Source: Icerya purchasi
Taxonomy: Eukaryota; Arthropoda; Insecta; Hemiptera; Monophlebidae
Assembly: GCA_039619475.1 (NCBI GenBank)
Contig: CM077116.1
Span: forward strand, 276,783,258-276,847,257
Length of the DNA stretch: 64,000 nucleotides
Direction: 5' to 3'
Shown here: in pieces, positions 35,191 to 49,100 of the stretch
Layout: every line of letters starts with the position of its first letter
Numbering within the stretch: position 1 is the first letter of the stretch
Made by a program: the position numbers and the translations under genes
Notes under the pieces: generated by a model
Seen by the model: only the letters and a program-made list of their open reading frames with translations
Told to the model about the DNA's origin: nothing
Databases searched by the model: none

Positions 35191-37249
35191 AAGATATTAA
35201 GGCCGAGTGAAGACAAATTATGTAAATACCTCTATATGTATATAAAAAAAAAAAAAATTTGGGTCTCGTAGTATTCAGTGACACATGCGTGTTAAAGTGT
35301 AAATAGATTAGGTGTACGGTAAAAAATATCGTAATCAAAATTTCAGAAATAAATAATAATTCATAAGGCAAAGTATGACCGAGAAGTGAGAAAGTAAGCG
35401 TAAATATTGTGCCGTTCGTCACTCCTAGTAGAATAACTATTCGAAATTCCATAAAATTCCCAAACGAAATTTTGGGATGTTTTGCTTGCTGACCGTTCAT
35501 ACGCAATTTATGTAATTCAAAATTTTTTTCTAAAATACAGCTTTCATCTCGAAGTCCGCATAAATGCAGATACTCGTTCTGATTTTGAGAATATACCGTT
35601 AAAGAAAACATTTACGTTTATAATCGGCAAATCAATTATTAGTGCTTGGAAAAAATCGAATTCGGGTAATTATTTATTTTCAGTCAATAATGTAGAAAAA
35701 TACCAATACTTGAAATTACCACATACATAGATGCAAAATTATTGTTTTATCGTCTACGTTAGGTTTCGTTAAATTTAAATTATTTTTGTTTCATGTGAGA
35801 AAAAATTAAAATACCTTTAATAAAGGTACATCGACAGCAATATTTACTTCAAACGATTCTCGTTAATTAGAAATTAGAAATAATATGGCGTCGCTGCAAA
35901 ATATAAAAATTACCATGTTTTATTAAACATCATAGTATATACTAAAAAAAAAAAAAATAAATATATAAAAATAAACTTGTTTGATCAAAAACGGTTTTTC
36001 TTTAATTATCTGGGTATCAAAACTTATATATATATTTCGTATTGTGACCCGAGTTCGGTAAAAAACATTTTGTACGAGTGACAAATTATCGCTATCACGT
36101 CTATTACTGGTTTTTTTTCAGAATTTCCGAATATTTCTTTTAACACACTTGTAAACCGTTTCGGCTAATATAAGAGGAAACGACAATTATGAAATCTAGT
36201 TAATAGGATAAAGCGATTTCAGGCCTTAAATCAATAAAAAGAATACGAGCATTTCTCACAAACCAGAATATTTCCGAGTATCTTTACGAGTAGAGAAGCG
36301 GTTTTCTGGCAAAGGTAGAATATCACCTAGTTTTTCCTAGTATATTGGCCGTAATTAACAAAGAGGTTTGCAAATAGAATACCACAGAATAAAAAGACGG
36401 AAATAGGAAAAAAAGTTAACCGAATGTCTCAAGGCGTAAACGACCAAAATGATCGGCCATGACCGAAAACAATTAAGGGATAGATGAGTATTTTATAAAA
36501 AATATTATAGAAACAATATTCTATTCATACGATCGGTAGAGGAAAAAGATCGTTGGTGTAAAATATTGGTGTAGGACCGGACAAACAATATCGGAATATT
36601 ATCCAAAAAAAGAAAACCAGGTAACAACCTAATGGTCAAAGATTCCTATGAAAAATAGCGTGACGAGCGTTGTAAAGAAATAAGAGATGTTTAGGTACAA
36701 GATATGTATATGACGTCCGTCATAAAGGTCGAGCAGGTAAAGCGATGAGAGTAGGTTAAAAGAAATCGACGAGCGATAAAAAGCCAGTTGATAAATAATT
36801 GAAAAATAGTGTTTGGGTTGAAAAGACATAGTTAGTTGGATCCTTAAAGAATATGAGCGGAAATAGGTCAGCATGTTGGCTAAACGAATGAAAAAGAAAT
36901 AAAGCGACCATGCAGCGTAAATAAATGAAATCTAATAAATAAGCTATTAAACAACAGTCTTCAATTGTAATTAAATTATAATTATAGTCAAAATATTAAA
37001 TAAAAATATCTGCTAAAATTTTTATTTTTTTCGGGATGAGGGGATATGTAATGTGCCTAATAAACGGTTGAAAGAAAAAGATCGAAAATATTACATTGCA
37101 AATAAAATGAAAATAAAAATAAAACATAATTTATAATGGGTGGTACGAGAGTAATTGAAAGGGGAAAAAGCCCCTGTTAAAAAACAATTTTTGAAAAAGA
37201 TGACAAAACAAAAGAATTATTATAAATAAGGAATCTGATTATAATACAT
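35191..37249. other. Unassigned region between two LTR-element remnants
   Basis: Starts with the sequence after the integrase end, including an A run at about 35245-35258. It may include a diverged LTR, but I could not find a matching partner. From about 36290 to 36950 there are short, lysine-rich, stop-riddled frames on the plus strand that could be element coding sequence; no domain is recognisable. Confidence 0.4.
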
Positions 37250-38040
37250 ACAGAGGTATAAAAACTAACTAACGAAAATACAAATCTTAATAAATCTCAT
37301 GAAGAATTTCTTAACTTCCAAATGAAAAATTTGATAGTTGCCGAAATTTCAGACAACGAATTTTTATATAAAAATTAGGTAAATACATTTTCGACTTCGA
37401 AAAATTTAAACGAATAATATTTTTCATTTTTTCTAAAACTAATATAATACCAACAGTCTGTCAAAATAATTGTAGCAAAAAAAGATGAAATCAATCAAAT
37501 TTTGAAAATTGGATATCATAGCTCTTCTATTGGATATTACATGACGGATTTTTTAGAATATACAATAAAATTAAGGAATATTATTGGCCAAGCATAAAAA
37601 TGGATATAACAAAATTCATCAAAAATTATCGTTCATGCCAATTAAATAAGACAAATTTCAAACCTCCAAAAAAACCGAAATGAGGAGAGTTTGCATATGT
37701 AAAGAAGCATACGTTATCAAATAAGTCGGAAAAAAAAAAACAATGCAAAAAATTAGATTTACTATATGAGGGGCCATATACGATCAAACGGAAAATCTTC
37801 TTGACAATGCTTATGAATTATGGGATGAGAAAAAGAGTATCGGTAAAGGTATTAATAATTATGATAACTTATGACCAGCGAAGTAAATTATGTGAAGAAA
37901 TTTATGATGACTAGCCATGAAAATGTGCCAGCACAGAATAATACTCAATATTGTCTGTAAATCGGACGCTGTCAAATATTATTACGAAATGTGGTAAATA
38001 TGTCTATATTGTGTTAGAAATATAGGAAGAAAAACGTAGA
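37250..38040 (+). mobile_element. Second, more decayed integrase remnant of the same LTR family
   Basis: Broken plus-strand frames give an integrase-like zinc-binding region (near 37515-37665, ending in NYRSCQLNKTNFKPPKKP-type sequence). Further on, KKQCKKLDLLYEGPYTIKRK at about 37735-37795 closely parallels CQKLDLIYEE in the copy ending at 35190. Several frameshifts and stops make it a fossil. Confidence 0.6.
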
Positions 38041-39086
38041 AATTGAATTAGTGTAGTTTGGAATGTTCATCTCCCGGGTGGTAAATTTGTAAATATAGTT
38101 TAAAGGAAAATATTATAATATTAGGTATTGTGTTAATATTTAGAACGCCGTTAACGAAAAAAATCCAAATGTGCGTAGGATGTGCTAAAACTGTGCGTCG
38201 TAAAGTAATCACGGCCGACACTTTCCAGCTTTTTATAAACTTTTTGAAATCAGATCTGAAGGTGTAGCTAAATTTTAAGTGTTAAATAATAGTTGAATCG
38301 TGCCGAAAAATAAGTCATACACAGGGTCTGTGTTAGTAATGTGATTTTAGCGTGAAATTTTTGATGCCGGTTTGTTAACACAGCAAGTATGCACCCGTAA
38401 AAGACGTTTAAACGATACAGTTTTTTTCTCTCCATCAGCTGAGAGTGTCTACTTTTCAACCACGTTTTTCTTTTGTCCGCAACAGTGTTACCGTGTGAGT
38501 CACCGCGAATTTCTCACCCCACTCTGAATTCGTAGGTGGATTTCGATACGATTTTGCACGGATGGTCCGTATACGAGTATCCAGCTGAAGCTATCGAACT
38601 GATATTTTCAGAATTAATGTAAAACATTCCACGCTACAAGCGTATGTAATTTAGTTTTCGTTGACTTATTTTTTCGCGCGATGCAAAGGTTGTGGCCAAA
38701 ATTTTTAGACCAAAAATTGTATAATCTAGTTGCAAGCGGAGTTTATTCGACTTTATTTAAATAATATGCTGGCGATGACGTTACAGAGAAGTTAAATGTC
38801 AATTTTTGTCAAATTGATTAGCATTCCTTTTTTTTCCTTTTCTGTATTGAATTTTTGTGACACGGCAATAATCTGATTTGACGTAATGAAAAATATTCGA
38901 ATACAATTAGTCATTGCAAAACCGCATACGTTCGAATACGAGCCAAAACGATTGACGCGATGAGTGTGATCATAATACTTCCGAAATTTATTTACACCTA
39001 TGATTGCAAGTAATTGAGAGATGAGTGAAAATAAGATGTTTTATACGGAAACGAATTTTAAAATTATTATTGCTTCTAAATGTCAT
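38041..39086. other. No feature supported
   Basis: AT-rich sequence between the LTR remnant and the TIR element. One 63-codon frame on the minus strand has no family resemblance. Confidence 0.4.
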
Positions 39087-39275
39087 GTTTTTAATTCTGT
39101 CGCGTTTTGGTTTTTACGGTTTTGGATGGTTAGTATGATGTTGTACACAATGTATCTGCGTGGAAGGGTTCATTCGTATTATTCTGATCTAAGTTGCGTA
39201 TTAAACTATTTACGACATCATACTGACCACCCAAAACTGTAAAAACGAAAACGCGGCAGAATCAAAAATGTAACA
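39087..39275. mobile_element. Short element with long terminal inverted repeats (MITE-like)
   Basis: Two imperfect inverted arms of about 60 bases (39087-39147 and 39213-39275) enclose about 65 bases. Matching blocks are GCGTTTTGGTTTTTACGG with GGTTAGTATGATGT on the left, and ACATCATACTGACCACCC with AAAAACGAAAACGC on the right. The 73-codon frame spanning it follows from the repeat and is not taken as a gene. Confidence 0.7.
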
Positions 39276-39779
39276 TTTAAAAACAATAATAGTTTTAAAA
39301 CTGAATTCGGGTGTTATTTATATTATTCCGTAATAATGATACAAAAAAAATTGTAATTTTTCTGAAACAACTCTTATATTCTTTTTTGAAGTATATACAT
39401 TCTTTGGTTACATACAGTTCTTCCGTGATTGAAATTTTTGACATTTTTATCATACAACGCTCGAAATATAAAAGATTGAATAAGATTAAGATTATCACAC
39501 CACAGATAATGTTCTTTGTAGCGGATACAAACAGACAGCGGGCAACTTCTGATAAGTGCAGACTATTGTGCAATCGGTTTTATACTAAGGACGACTGGAG
39601 AATAACGGGAAAACAGGTTCTCGCAAAAAACCAAAATAGGCCATGTATACACACTAAAAGGAAGAAAAGAAACATTTATTTTGACCATTACAACACAGAA
39701 ATCAAAATAGCAATGTTCAGTAAAAATGGAAATGGGAAAGATTGGAATAAAAAAAGAGGGAATTAAATAGAAGCTTTTT

Positions 39780-40905
39780 TATGGGAAATAAATTAAAAAA
39801 AGAAACTAAAACTCATTAAGTGGGAAGAAAAAGGAGACGATATGGACGCTGAAAATTTATATGAAAACATAGGGAAATTTGAAAAAGCATACGAAGAATG
39901 TAGGCAAACAAAAAATACAAAGAAAGAAAGATTAGATGACACTAAAAACAATTGTAAAAAGAAAGACAAATCGTACAAAAAAGTGAGAAAAAACAATCAA
40001 AATATTGAATTAAGAAGAAAATACAAACCATTAAAAATCCAAGGGAATGCAAAAATAAGAAGGCAAAAGGACATGTTTGCCGGGAAAAGTATTAAAAAAC
40101 ATAGGGAGATATCAGAAAAACATGGTTAAATATAAACAAGATTACAGGAAAAGGAAAGAACCTAGGAATGGATGAAACTATCAAAGAATACTTTGATAAG
40201 GGACAATAAACAAGTGAAATTGCAAATTAATTCAGCAAAGAATTTAAAAATGGCATAAAAAAACTAGAACACAAATGTGATAAAGTTCTATTTGGAAAAA
40301 GAGAAGAGAATGAATTAAAAGTAAACAAGTACATATCTAAAGCAAATGTAGAACGGGTAGGAAAAATAATTGAGAATCTGAAGGAAACAAAGGCCACAGA
40401 AATCGATGGAATAAGGATAAAAGATACGAAAACAGTAAAAAAACATATAATAAAGGAAATTATAAAGCTAATCAATCGGACATTAAAGGAAGGAAAAATA
40501 CCAAATAGATTAAAATATCGAAAACGAGGTCAATATATAAAAAAGGTAAACATAGTGAATATGAAAATTATAGATCAGTTACTGTAACGCGATTGCAAAC
40601 AATATCAAAAAAATATGTAGCAAATAATTTAACGAAGTACTTACGAGGAAATAGGATAATTAACGAAACAAAATACGGTTTTAAAAAGGGGAAATCCGCA
40701 TCGAAAGTAATCGGTGAGCTTATGGAAAAAATAAGAGGCAATTTTAAAGAGGGAAAGAAGATATTGATAACCATTTTAGATCTTACTAGAGCTTTTGAGA
40801 CTGTTGATCATAAAATACTCACTCATAAGCACATTAGAGGAATAACGAATAGTTTAAAAATATGGTTTCAAAATTATTTAAATCAAAAGAAAACAAGATA
40901 ACTGC
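39780..40905 (+). mobile_element. Degenerate non-LTR retrotransposon (CR1/Jockey-like), endonuclease-RT linker and RT start
   Basis: Plus-strand reading through several frameshifts gives a lysine-rich linker (39842-40129), then WLNINKITGKGKNLG and a stretch with EIDGIRIKDTKTVKK before the RT. The frame 40593-40901 shows RT blocks TKYGFKKGKSASKVI, ITILDLTRAFETVDHKIL (with the first catalytic Asp in LDL) and IWFQNYLNQKK. The copy breaks off at about 40905, before the YxDD block. Confidence 0.7.
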
Positions 40906-41582
40906 TTGAATTAAATCGACCGAAATTCAGAATAAATTTATTTCTTTTCAATTTTTGACAAAAGAAAAGAAAATCTAAATTTTTATGAATTTTATGGAAA
41001 CGACTATTTTTTATTTGTTTTTATTGCAGTGTTCAAATATTACAAATTCAATAATTGACCATAAGGCTTTAGTGTGTACTATTTATAAATAAATATATTT
41101 CATGATAATACAAACACACATATATGTATATATATATAAAAATATTTTCGCAACACCTCCCGAAATTTTGGTCTGGATACGGCCTTGAATAGTATTATGG
41201 AAAAAAAAGGACAGATGGATTTGTATTGCCCAAATATAATAATGCACCCAAATGAATGTGTTCATCGTGTGGTGTAGAACAGACGTCAGTTAGCGTGTAA
41301 AATTTCTGAGCTTTCAGTGTAGCTAGTACAGATCAAATATTACGACCATTTAATTTATACCAAAGCTAAATTATTAAATAGTCGTGCACCCGCAGCATTA
41401 ATATTTTCAGAATCACTTCTGCCGCCGTGCTACGCAGACTGATTGTTGTAGAGACCTGTTGAAACCGTGCTGCTACACCAGTAGACATCTTGTATACTTC
41501 TCTGTAGCGTTGCGTAAATGTAATTTATTTATTTATTTACAAATCGCTAGTACAACATCCCAAAGGCAAATTAATGTACAGC

Positions 41583-41585
<3 letters not shown>

Positions 41586-41636
<51 letters not shown>
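41586..41636. repeat. (TA)n microsatellite
   Basis: About 25 uninterrupted TA units. Confidence 0.98.
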
Positions 41637-41637
<1 letters not shown>

Positions 41638-41639
41638 TT

Positions 41640-42046
41640 AAAAATAATAATAACATTTCGACGTATTTATTATTAAATTATTCGCAATACTCCAAGGCAT
41701 AAAATTATTAATATCCTTTTGCAATAAATACGCATCCTCAATATTCTTCATCTCCCTAAATAGCTTCGCATCATCCACGTATAGGAGAATTTTTAATATT
41801 TTGTATTACATTGGGTAAGTCGTTAATAAAGAGCAGGAATAAAAATGGTCCTAAAATGGAACCTTGTGGTATGCCCGAGGGACACAAAAAAGAGGTCGAT
41901 CTGCAATATTTAACCTGGACATACTGATATCTATTTTTCAGGTAACTTTCGAACACTTTTATTAAATTACGTGAAAATCCAGATTCGCTTAATTTCCTCA
42001 AGAGAATTGAATGATCAACCTTATCAAATGCCTTCTGCTAACTCAC
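41640..42046 (-). mobile_element. Non-LTR reverse transcriptase fragment (CR1/Jockey-like), minus strand
   Basis: The minus strand reads KAFDKVDHSILLRKL (about 42040-41996), then KNRYQYVQVKY and CPSGIPQGSILGPFLFLLFI. After a one-base frame change comes LLYVDDAKLFREMKN at about 41785-41745, which holds the catalytic YVDD. It lacks both ends and stops at the TA microsatellite. It may be a separate insertion from the element at 39780-40905, which is on the other strand. Confidence 0.75.
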
Positions 42047-42626
42047 TACTTCAGTACCAGTATGTATAGTGAATACTAGTCAAAAAACGTATATAGCGGA
42101 CAGAGAAAAGTGAAACCTTAAAAAAAATTGAAATAACTCAAACAGTTTTAATATGTACTTAAAAAAATAAAAACGTTAAAAGAACTAATAAATGAAGTGT
42201 AAACACAACCGCTTTAAAGTTAATTTAATTTATTGGACATAGAAACTACATCATTATCACTCGCCATATTTACGTAGTCTTGTAAAAAACGAAAATTAAT
42301 GTTTCTATTAGAATTTACATAGGCCATTTTCAAAGATGAATTTTAAATGTAGCTTTCGGCTAATCTAGATAATTAACCGTTCATTACCAATAATAAGAGA
42401 TAACACGCCAAAATAAAGCTGCATAAAAGTTTTGTCAAATTAATTTCATTGAACTGCACCACACACAAAAAAAATAATAATATTCATGCCAAGATTTTAG
42501 TGCGGACATGTGGTCCTAACAACAAAACTAATAATGATACACTGTGCACTACATTCTGCCATTTCGAAACAATATTTCTTTACAATAGTATTTCCAGTCT
42601 CGCTGATTTGTGATACTTTATTCATC

Positions 42627-42740
42627 TAAGAATACCTTCTCTTGTTGAACATGATTAAAATATTATGTGCAAAAAAAAAAAAAAAAAATAGACATTTTAA
42701 CATTCGCATAAACATGTCTAAAATGATTTAGGGATTGAAT
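42627..42740 (+). repeat. Direct repeat, copy 1 (copy 2 at 43697-43820)
   Basis: Starts TAAGAATACCTTC, continues GATTAAAATATTATGTGC, an A run and ATTTTAACAT, exactly in step with the copy 1.07 kb downstream. Confidence 0.75.
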
Positions 42741-42914
42741 TTTTAATCGCTTTGAAAGACTATGAGTGTTATCTGCGAGAAACATAGATTGATAAAATAT
42801 CAATATCAGTTAAGTTATTTAAAATGAGTAGATCAATAAAATTTGAAGAATGAAACGTGATAGAACAAACTTCGATAAGTATAAAACTAAAAATCTTCCA
42901 AAGTAATATATAAA

Positions 42915-43365
42915 AATGTAGCTCTTACGGCTACGTGCAGTCCCGTTGCCAGAATTTTGAGGGGGGGGGGGGATTTTCTTCACATATTTATTTTATAAAT
43001 AACAATACATTTTTCACTAATATTCATACTATTAATCATTTCCATCATTTTGATTTATATATTAATAATTTACATAAATGAATTACCCCGTATAAACACT
43101 AATAAAAATTACATAAGTTATTGATCATACTCGTAATAAAAAATATTGCATAAAATATTAATGAACTACCTAAAAATATGGAGCAATTTTTTTTTTTTTT
43201 TTTTTTTTTTAATGTAAGAGCACCCTAAAAAATCATCAATATTTATTTTCAATTTTTGATTTTTTTCGGATTTTTGTGTATTTATAATAACTATTTCAGT
43301 TCTTATGGGGGGGTTGGGTTTAACCCCGAAAACCCACCCCGTGGACACATGGCTACGTGCTTCAT
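42915..43365. repeat. Candidate non-autonomous element with G-rich ends
   Basis: Begins ACGGCTACGTGCAGTCCC, followed by a G11 run near 42961. Ends with GGGGGGGTTGGGTTTAACCC, CCACCCCGTGGACACATGGC and TACGTGC, so GGCTACGTGC occurs at both ends in the same orientation. The two copies of the direct repeat at 42627 and 43697 lie on either side. No coding capacity. Confidence 0.4.
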
Positions 43366-43696
43366 ATAAAATCGACATTATTTCAATAAAACAGACGGAT
43401 AAAATTAATAATTGTATACACCATAATTAATGTTTTTTATTATGTAGTAATTGTGGCGAAAAAAATTAAAAAAAAGATCACTAAAAACATGATCAGCGCA
43501 ATATACACCGGTATACGAACTAATAATACACAATTGAAATATTACTAATTGAATGCAATAGAAAAAAAAAAAGCTTTTCATTAATACCGTAATACTTTTA
43601 TCACATAATAATGAATATAATTTTAAAAAACGGAAACGAAGGATAATAAATATTTTAATTTATAGTAGAGATTGTGTCAAATTTTTAAAGAAACAA

Positions 43697-43820
43697 TCCT
43701 TTTTAAGAATACCTTCACGCATTGAACACGATTAAAATATTATGTGCAAAAAAAAAAAAAAATAAATAGATATTTTAACATCCTATTTAAAATAATTGTA
43801 AGTGTTAGAATTGAATTGAT
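43697..43820 (+). repeat. Direct repeat, copy 2 (copy 1 at 42627-42740)
   Basis: Same block order as copy 1 with scattered substitutions. The similarity begins abruptly at TAAGAATACCTTC in both. Confidence 0.75.
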
Positions 43821-44357
43821 TTCACTTATTAATATTTAACAAAAATAACGGCAGAAAATTTAATTCGTGATATTCGTTACTGCAGTTTACTTGCAGATTG
43901 AATGAAAAATGGCTGTCACTAGTAAACTACACCGCTGAACCTCATTATTAAACTTCAAAATAAAAATTTATTCGCGTGTTATAAATAAAGAGCGGACTTA
44001 TCGGTAACGGTACGGTTATCATTAAAGAAAAACATGTTTATATAAAAAGATCACAATTGAAATAATCGAACAAATTTGTATACATGTATAAATTATAACG
44101 TATGACAAAAATAAACATTAATGACATTAACAATAATAATATAAATAAGCATTTATTAGAAAATTAATTTATATTTAATACTTAATAAGAATTGGTAGCA
44201 TAATATAAAAGTAAAATAGCCTTTTGATCTTTAGTTTTTGATTAATTCTCGATGATGATCATAGATATAATATACAATGATGAAAATGACAAAATGCAAA
44301 ATAAATCGTTCATACACACTTCTAATTAAACAAAATGTATGGGTAATAGGAGCTAAA

Positions 44358-46131
44358 CTAACCGACAACTATTAAATTACCGTCTTTTCCTTTGGTAATA
44401 CATGGTTCACTGTCATCGCTTTTGATTATATCAATCGATTTCGGTTTCTGTCCAATTAAATTGTGCGATAACCTATCGAATAAAACACACTACGTAAGAA
44501 CTAGATTACAATATCACGACATCAGCCGAGGTAAAAAAAACGTAACTTCGGCCTGTACGGAATTCAAGTTTTACGGTAAACATTTGATAGTAAACGAGAA
44601 AGGAAAAAATCTTTCGATATATCCAGATGTCAAAATAATTAAGAATATACGTTTCAATTTTTTCCATCTTACAACACTATAAGCGATGGTAAGATGGGGA
44701 ACGTGTCTTTTTCGGCATTTTTACTGCGTATCGAACAAATTTTTCGATTTTTCTTTCATCGTTTTACCAAAGAACAAGTATCCGTTTTAATTTATCGTTA
44801 AAGTGATAATATTATAATCATATCGTTTATTTTTAACATTCTACTTTGAAATCATGATAATCGAAAGAAAAAAAATCATAATAATAATTTTTGATTGCCG
44901 TAATTCTTTAAATTAATTTCTCATTATTTGTCTCACTTGCTACGATTTAATAAATGGTTACACGATTCTTTATTTTTACTTAATTGTCGATTCTGTTTTA
45001 CTGTGCTTTATGATTTATTTTAATCACGCCGCCATCTTTTACAGAACAAATTCCAAATGAATTTTTCGTAAAATATTAAATCTACTTTAAAACTCATCTC
45101 GACAAAATCGTAAAAATATAACATTTTGTGTGCCCTGTGATAATTCACTGTTTGCGTCGATAAATCACTTACGGCACATTGTCTCCTGATTCCAAGGTAA
45201 ATTTATTAAAATATTACTGCCGTAAATTTTGTAACGATAGTGTAAATTCTTTTTTTATACCAAATACGTGGCTAAATTACACAGAAACAAATTGGCTATC
45301 TTTTCTGAATGCATTTAGTTACCGTAACCTGAAAACACGCAATAATCACCTGCTTCATAGCCGCAATTTTTACTTAATAAAGCGAAAAAACAGTCAATTC
45401 AACTGTTAATTAGTATTTAGGCGCGGAAAAAAACATTTTCGTACAATCTAAATATTTAATTAGGAATTCTTTTCTTACAAATTTGGACTTAATGGCTTGA
45501 AAATCGGCGAGAAAATTTTTATTATCAAACATTAAGATTTTCACTGACGTATTATGTAATGATGAACTGCTATTAGTTAGTAGCTTCTTTCGTGTAAGAA
45601 AATATCACCGAGAAAAGAAATAAAAGAAGAAAGAGGCAAAAGAGTTAATGAAAGAGACCGGAAATGTATACAAAAAAAAAAAAAAGTGCTAGTGCTGAGA
45701 ATAATTTTGCGAATGTATTAGGCGAGGAACTCAAAAAAAAGAACATAGCTAGTAATATCCTGCTTCTTTCACAATATAAGATTAATTGCAAGATCCTGAC
45801 TATATTTTCGTAATATCGTCGTAGAACCAATAATTATCACCTTTTTATAACTTCTCTTTTGGTCTACGGTGTAGAATAAAGCAAAACCTGAAAACGTGTA
45901 CAATCTTATAATTTAATACGAAATATTAAAAAACTTACACTGCATCTTCCAAACTATTTATGTGCAATAAATCGTATTTTTTAGTATGCTCCATGAATTT
46001 AGTAACACATTCTATCAAATAAGGTACTTCTAAAATAAGATCGCCCTAAAAATGGTAATTAAAATTATTTCTCCAATTCTCTTTATTTGATTAAAACATG
46101 TATATTTAATTATTTTTAATAGTATATATAT

Positions 46132-46163
<32 letters not shown>

Positions 46164-49100
46164 TTATATGTATGTATGTAAGCACGCATGAGTGCGCATG
46201 AACGTGTACGTGTTAATATTAAAAAAGCGTATAATCAGAATTAGAGTTTGAATAACTTTGCTTGATTGCGCATTTAGAAGTTCCATTATTACAGTCTCTT
46301 CTCCTTGATCCTAGCTTTCCCACATTTTCACGTATTCAATTTTTTTATTGATTATCGCACCTTAATTATGTTTTCCTTTTAAGGGATACAATTTTAACTG
46401 CATGATAAACTGTACTTATAATATCAGTATTTACTTTATCAGGGGAATTTTTATCTTTCAACCCATTTTGTTACTGAATCCTGTTTTATGTATCATTTCA
46501 ATTTTCTTTAGGTTAAATTGAAACATATTAGTATATTTGTTCTTTTTTAATTCAGGAAGATTAATACTGCCCTCACTTTTCGCTTGTTTTTAATTTTTTG
46601 GTGTGCCGAATTTATCGTAATACGAAATAGGTATGTAACGGAGAGTAACAAAAACTGAATCATAATAAAATCAGTAACTGAATTTAGAACAGTCACGCGC
46701 GACAAATATGGTCAATATGAAGTGTGATCATAACGACCTTTTCACTTCTACCATGCGCCTGAAGGATATGCGTGAGCCGGTAAATTATTCGATTGATCAA
46801 AGTCGATCACTTATTATAATTTCATTTTATCAGCTTTTAGAAGCGCTGTTTTACAATAAAATTAAAAATTTGCAGATCAGTTCCTTTATTTTCACCTACA
46901 CGTTAAACAAAGTTTGCTTGGTCGCAGTACAAACACGAAGATACAACATAAATAACGCCGTACAAATTTGATTTTAACTGACTTCTACGCCGCATGATTG
47001 AAAACTTTTGAGAGAATGAATGGTTCATGAAAAATGCAAAATTTTGACCAGATAACTTTTCTGAAGTACGCGCGGATACACGTTATTCCAAAATCGCCAC
47101 AATTAATATGTATAAGCATTCAAAAACTAAAAATATTTCTTTATAAATCGCCAAAATTTCATGTCGCAATAGAAACACTTTATAGAAATTATTTTCATTA
47201 TGAACGAAATTAGAATTATAATAATGACATTTTATCTACTCGAACATGTATTTCAGTTAAAAATCGTGTGTAACGTAATTAATTTCACTTACTTTATCAT
47301 TCACGAGTTCAGGTGATATTCGGCACAGTAAAAAATTATCATATTCGGAAGTAAGTTCTAAACTACATATATCTTTAAACGGTAATCTATGCTTCAATTT
47401 TAATGATTTCGTTTCTTCTTGCAACAAATATAACGCCTTCTTCGTTATTACTAGGATGCGATCTCTTCGTTTGTAACCTCGTCTGTCATACTTGGATACA
47501 GGGCTAGAATACTGTACGCAATTTATAAATTATTTTAATGCATTTTGTTCCAGACGCTTGACAAGTTATTTAATAGTTTGGATCTTTAAGTAAGCAAAGA
47601 AAAAGAAAATTATCTTTATTTCTCTAAATTTCGTTAAACATATTAAACATACCCGTAATAAAAACTTAAATTACAAGTACATTATATTATACATTTCGTG
47701 TAAAAGTATTTGAACCATATTGATACAGATGTTGTTAAAAAATAATAGTAGTAATAATAACAATAATTAATAATAATAAAAAAGAAATAATTAATTTCTC
47801 TAAAAGTTTAAAATTAATATCATCACCGCTACCAAACTGCAACAGATTGGCTCAGCTGCACCCTTCAATAAGACAATATCATGGCCCGTCATCGTGTTTA
47901 GATGGCGGTTTATGCTATGAGAGTAAATCTGAGAAAGAAAGATTTTATAGAACAGCAAGTTTGGTGAAATTTTATTCCATTGATAAAACTTTCAACGAAG
48001 CATGGTCTTTGCTTCAGCGGGCGTACAAGGTGTATAAGAGTCGTTCGTAGTGTGTAACAAGGAACTCAAGCGTTTTAAATCACATCAGAGACATCGATTG
48101 AACTAGAAATCGTGATGACATTCCACGTCAACAAGCGATGAAAATATCGACGCTATTTATTCTATAATTCACGAAAATTACCATTTGATGGTGCAAGACG
48201 CAGCAGCGTCGGATAATTTCATGAAGTCTTGACTGAAAAAGCTAGCATGCATCGTATTTCTAAAAAACTTGTGCCATCTCTGCTCACTAACGACCAGAAA
48301 CAAAACTCTGTATCAGAATAGGTCAACTTCAGCCGTGCCAATAACGACAAAAATTTCACAAAAATCTGCGTATAAGAGATGAAATTCATGTTTACGGTTG
48401 CAGCGTGAAAATCGCGATGCAATCGTCACATTGCATAAGATTATTATCGTCGCGACCGAAGAAGGCACGTACGAGACGGCTAAACTTGAAGTCAATGTTA
48501 ATTGTTTTCTTTGATCATCAAAAGAATGGTCCATTATGAATTCGTACCACAGGATATTAGGTAACCAACGGCGAGTTTTACACATAAATTTTAATAGGAA
48601 TCTGAACCGTGAGGGAAAAAAACTTGAACAAAATCACTTGTCCTTGACTAACCTTTTACCGCCAAAAAAATATCGGTCCTTCTTCACCCTTCGCATTCTC
48701 CAGACTCAACTTAAGCCTTTTTTCCTGCTTCAAAAGATAAAAACCACTTTGACGTAATTTTCAAAGCGTAGACGAGATCTGAGAAAAATCGTCACTGTAT
48801 CAGAAAAATTCCAAAGAGCATTCTGACAGTGGCAGAAATGAGAGCAATGTGTCGCAAACAAAAAAAAAGTCTCTAGAAGAGAATAGACTTATATATATAA
48901 TGTGGCAAGTGCGAAGATAAAGTTCGTATAATGAAAGTTCGATTTTGTGTTTTTTTTTGAGCTGATCTTGTATTTTTCAATTTAGTGATCGAATACCAAA
49001 AGGTAACGTTATACATTATTCCTCTACTGATACTTTCAACTCCGCTAAAAATAATAATGAAATTTTCAATGGGAGTGGTCCACAAAATAGACAAACGATT

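Noticed and set aside
44392..44682. 96-codon plus-strand frame
   Set aside because: Overlaps the last myosin exon in antisense and has no family resemblance or splice context.
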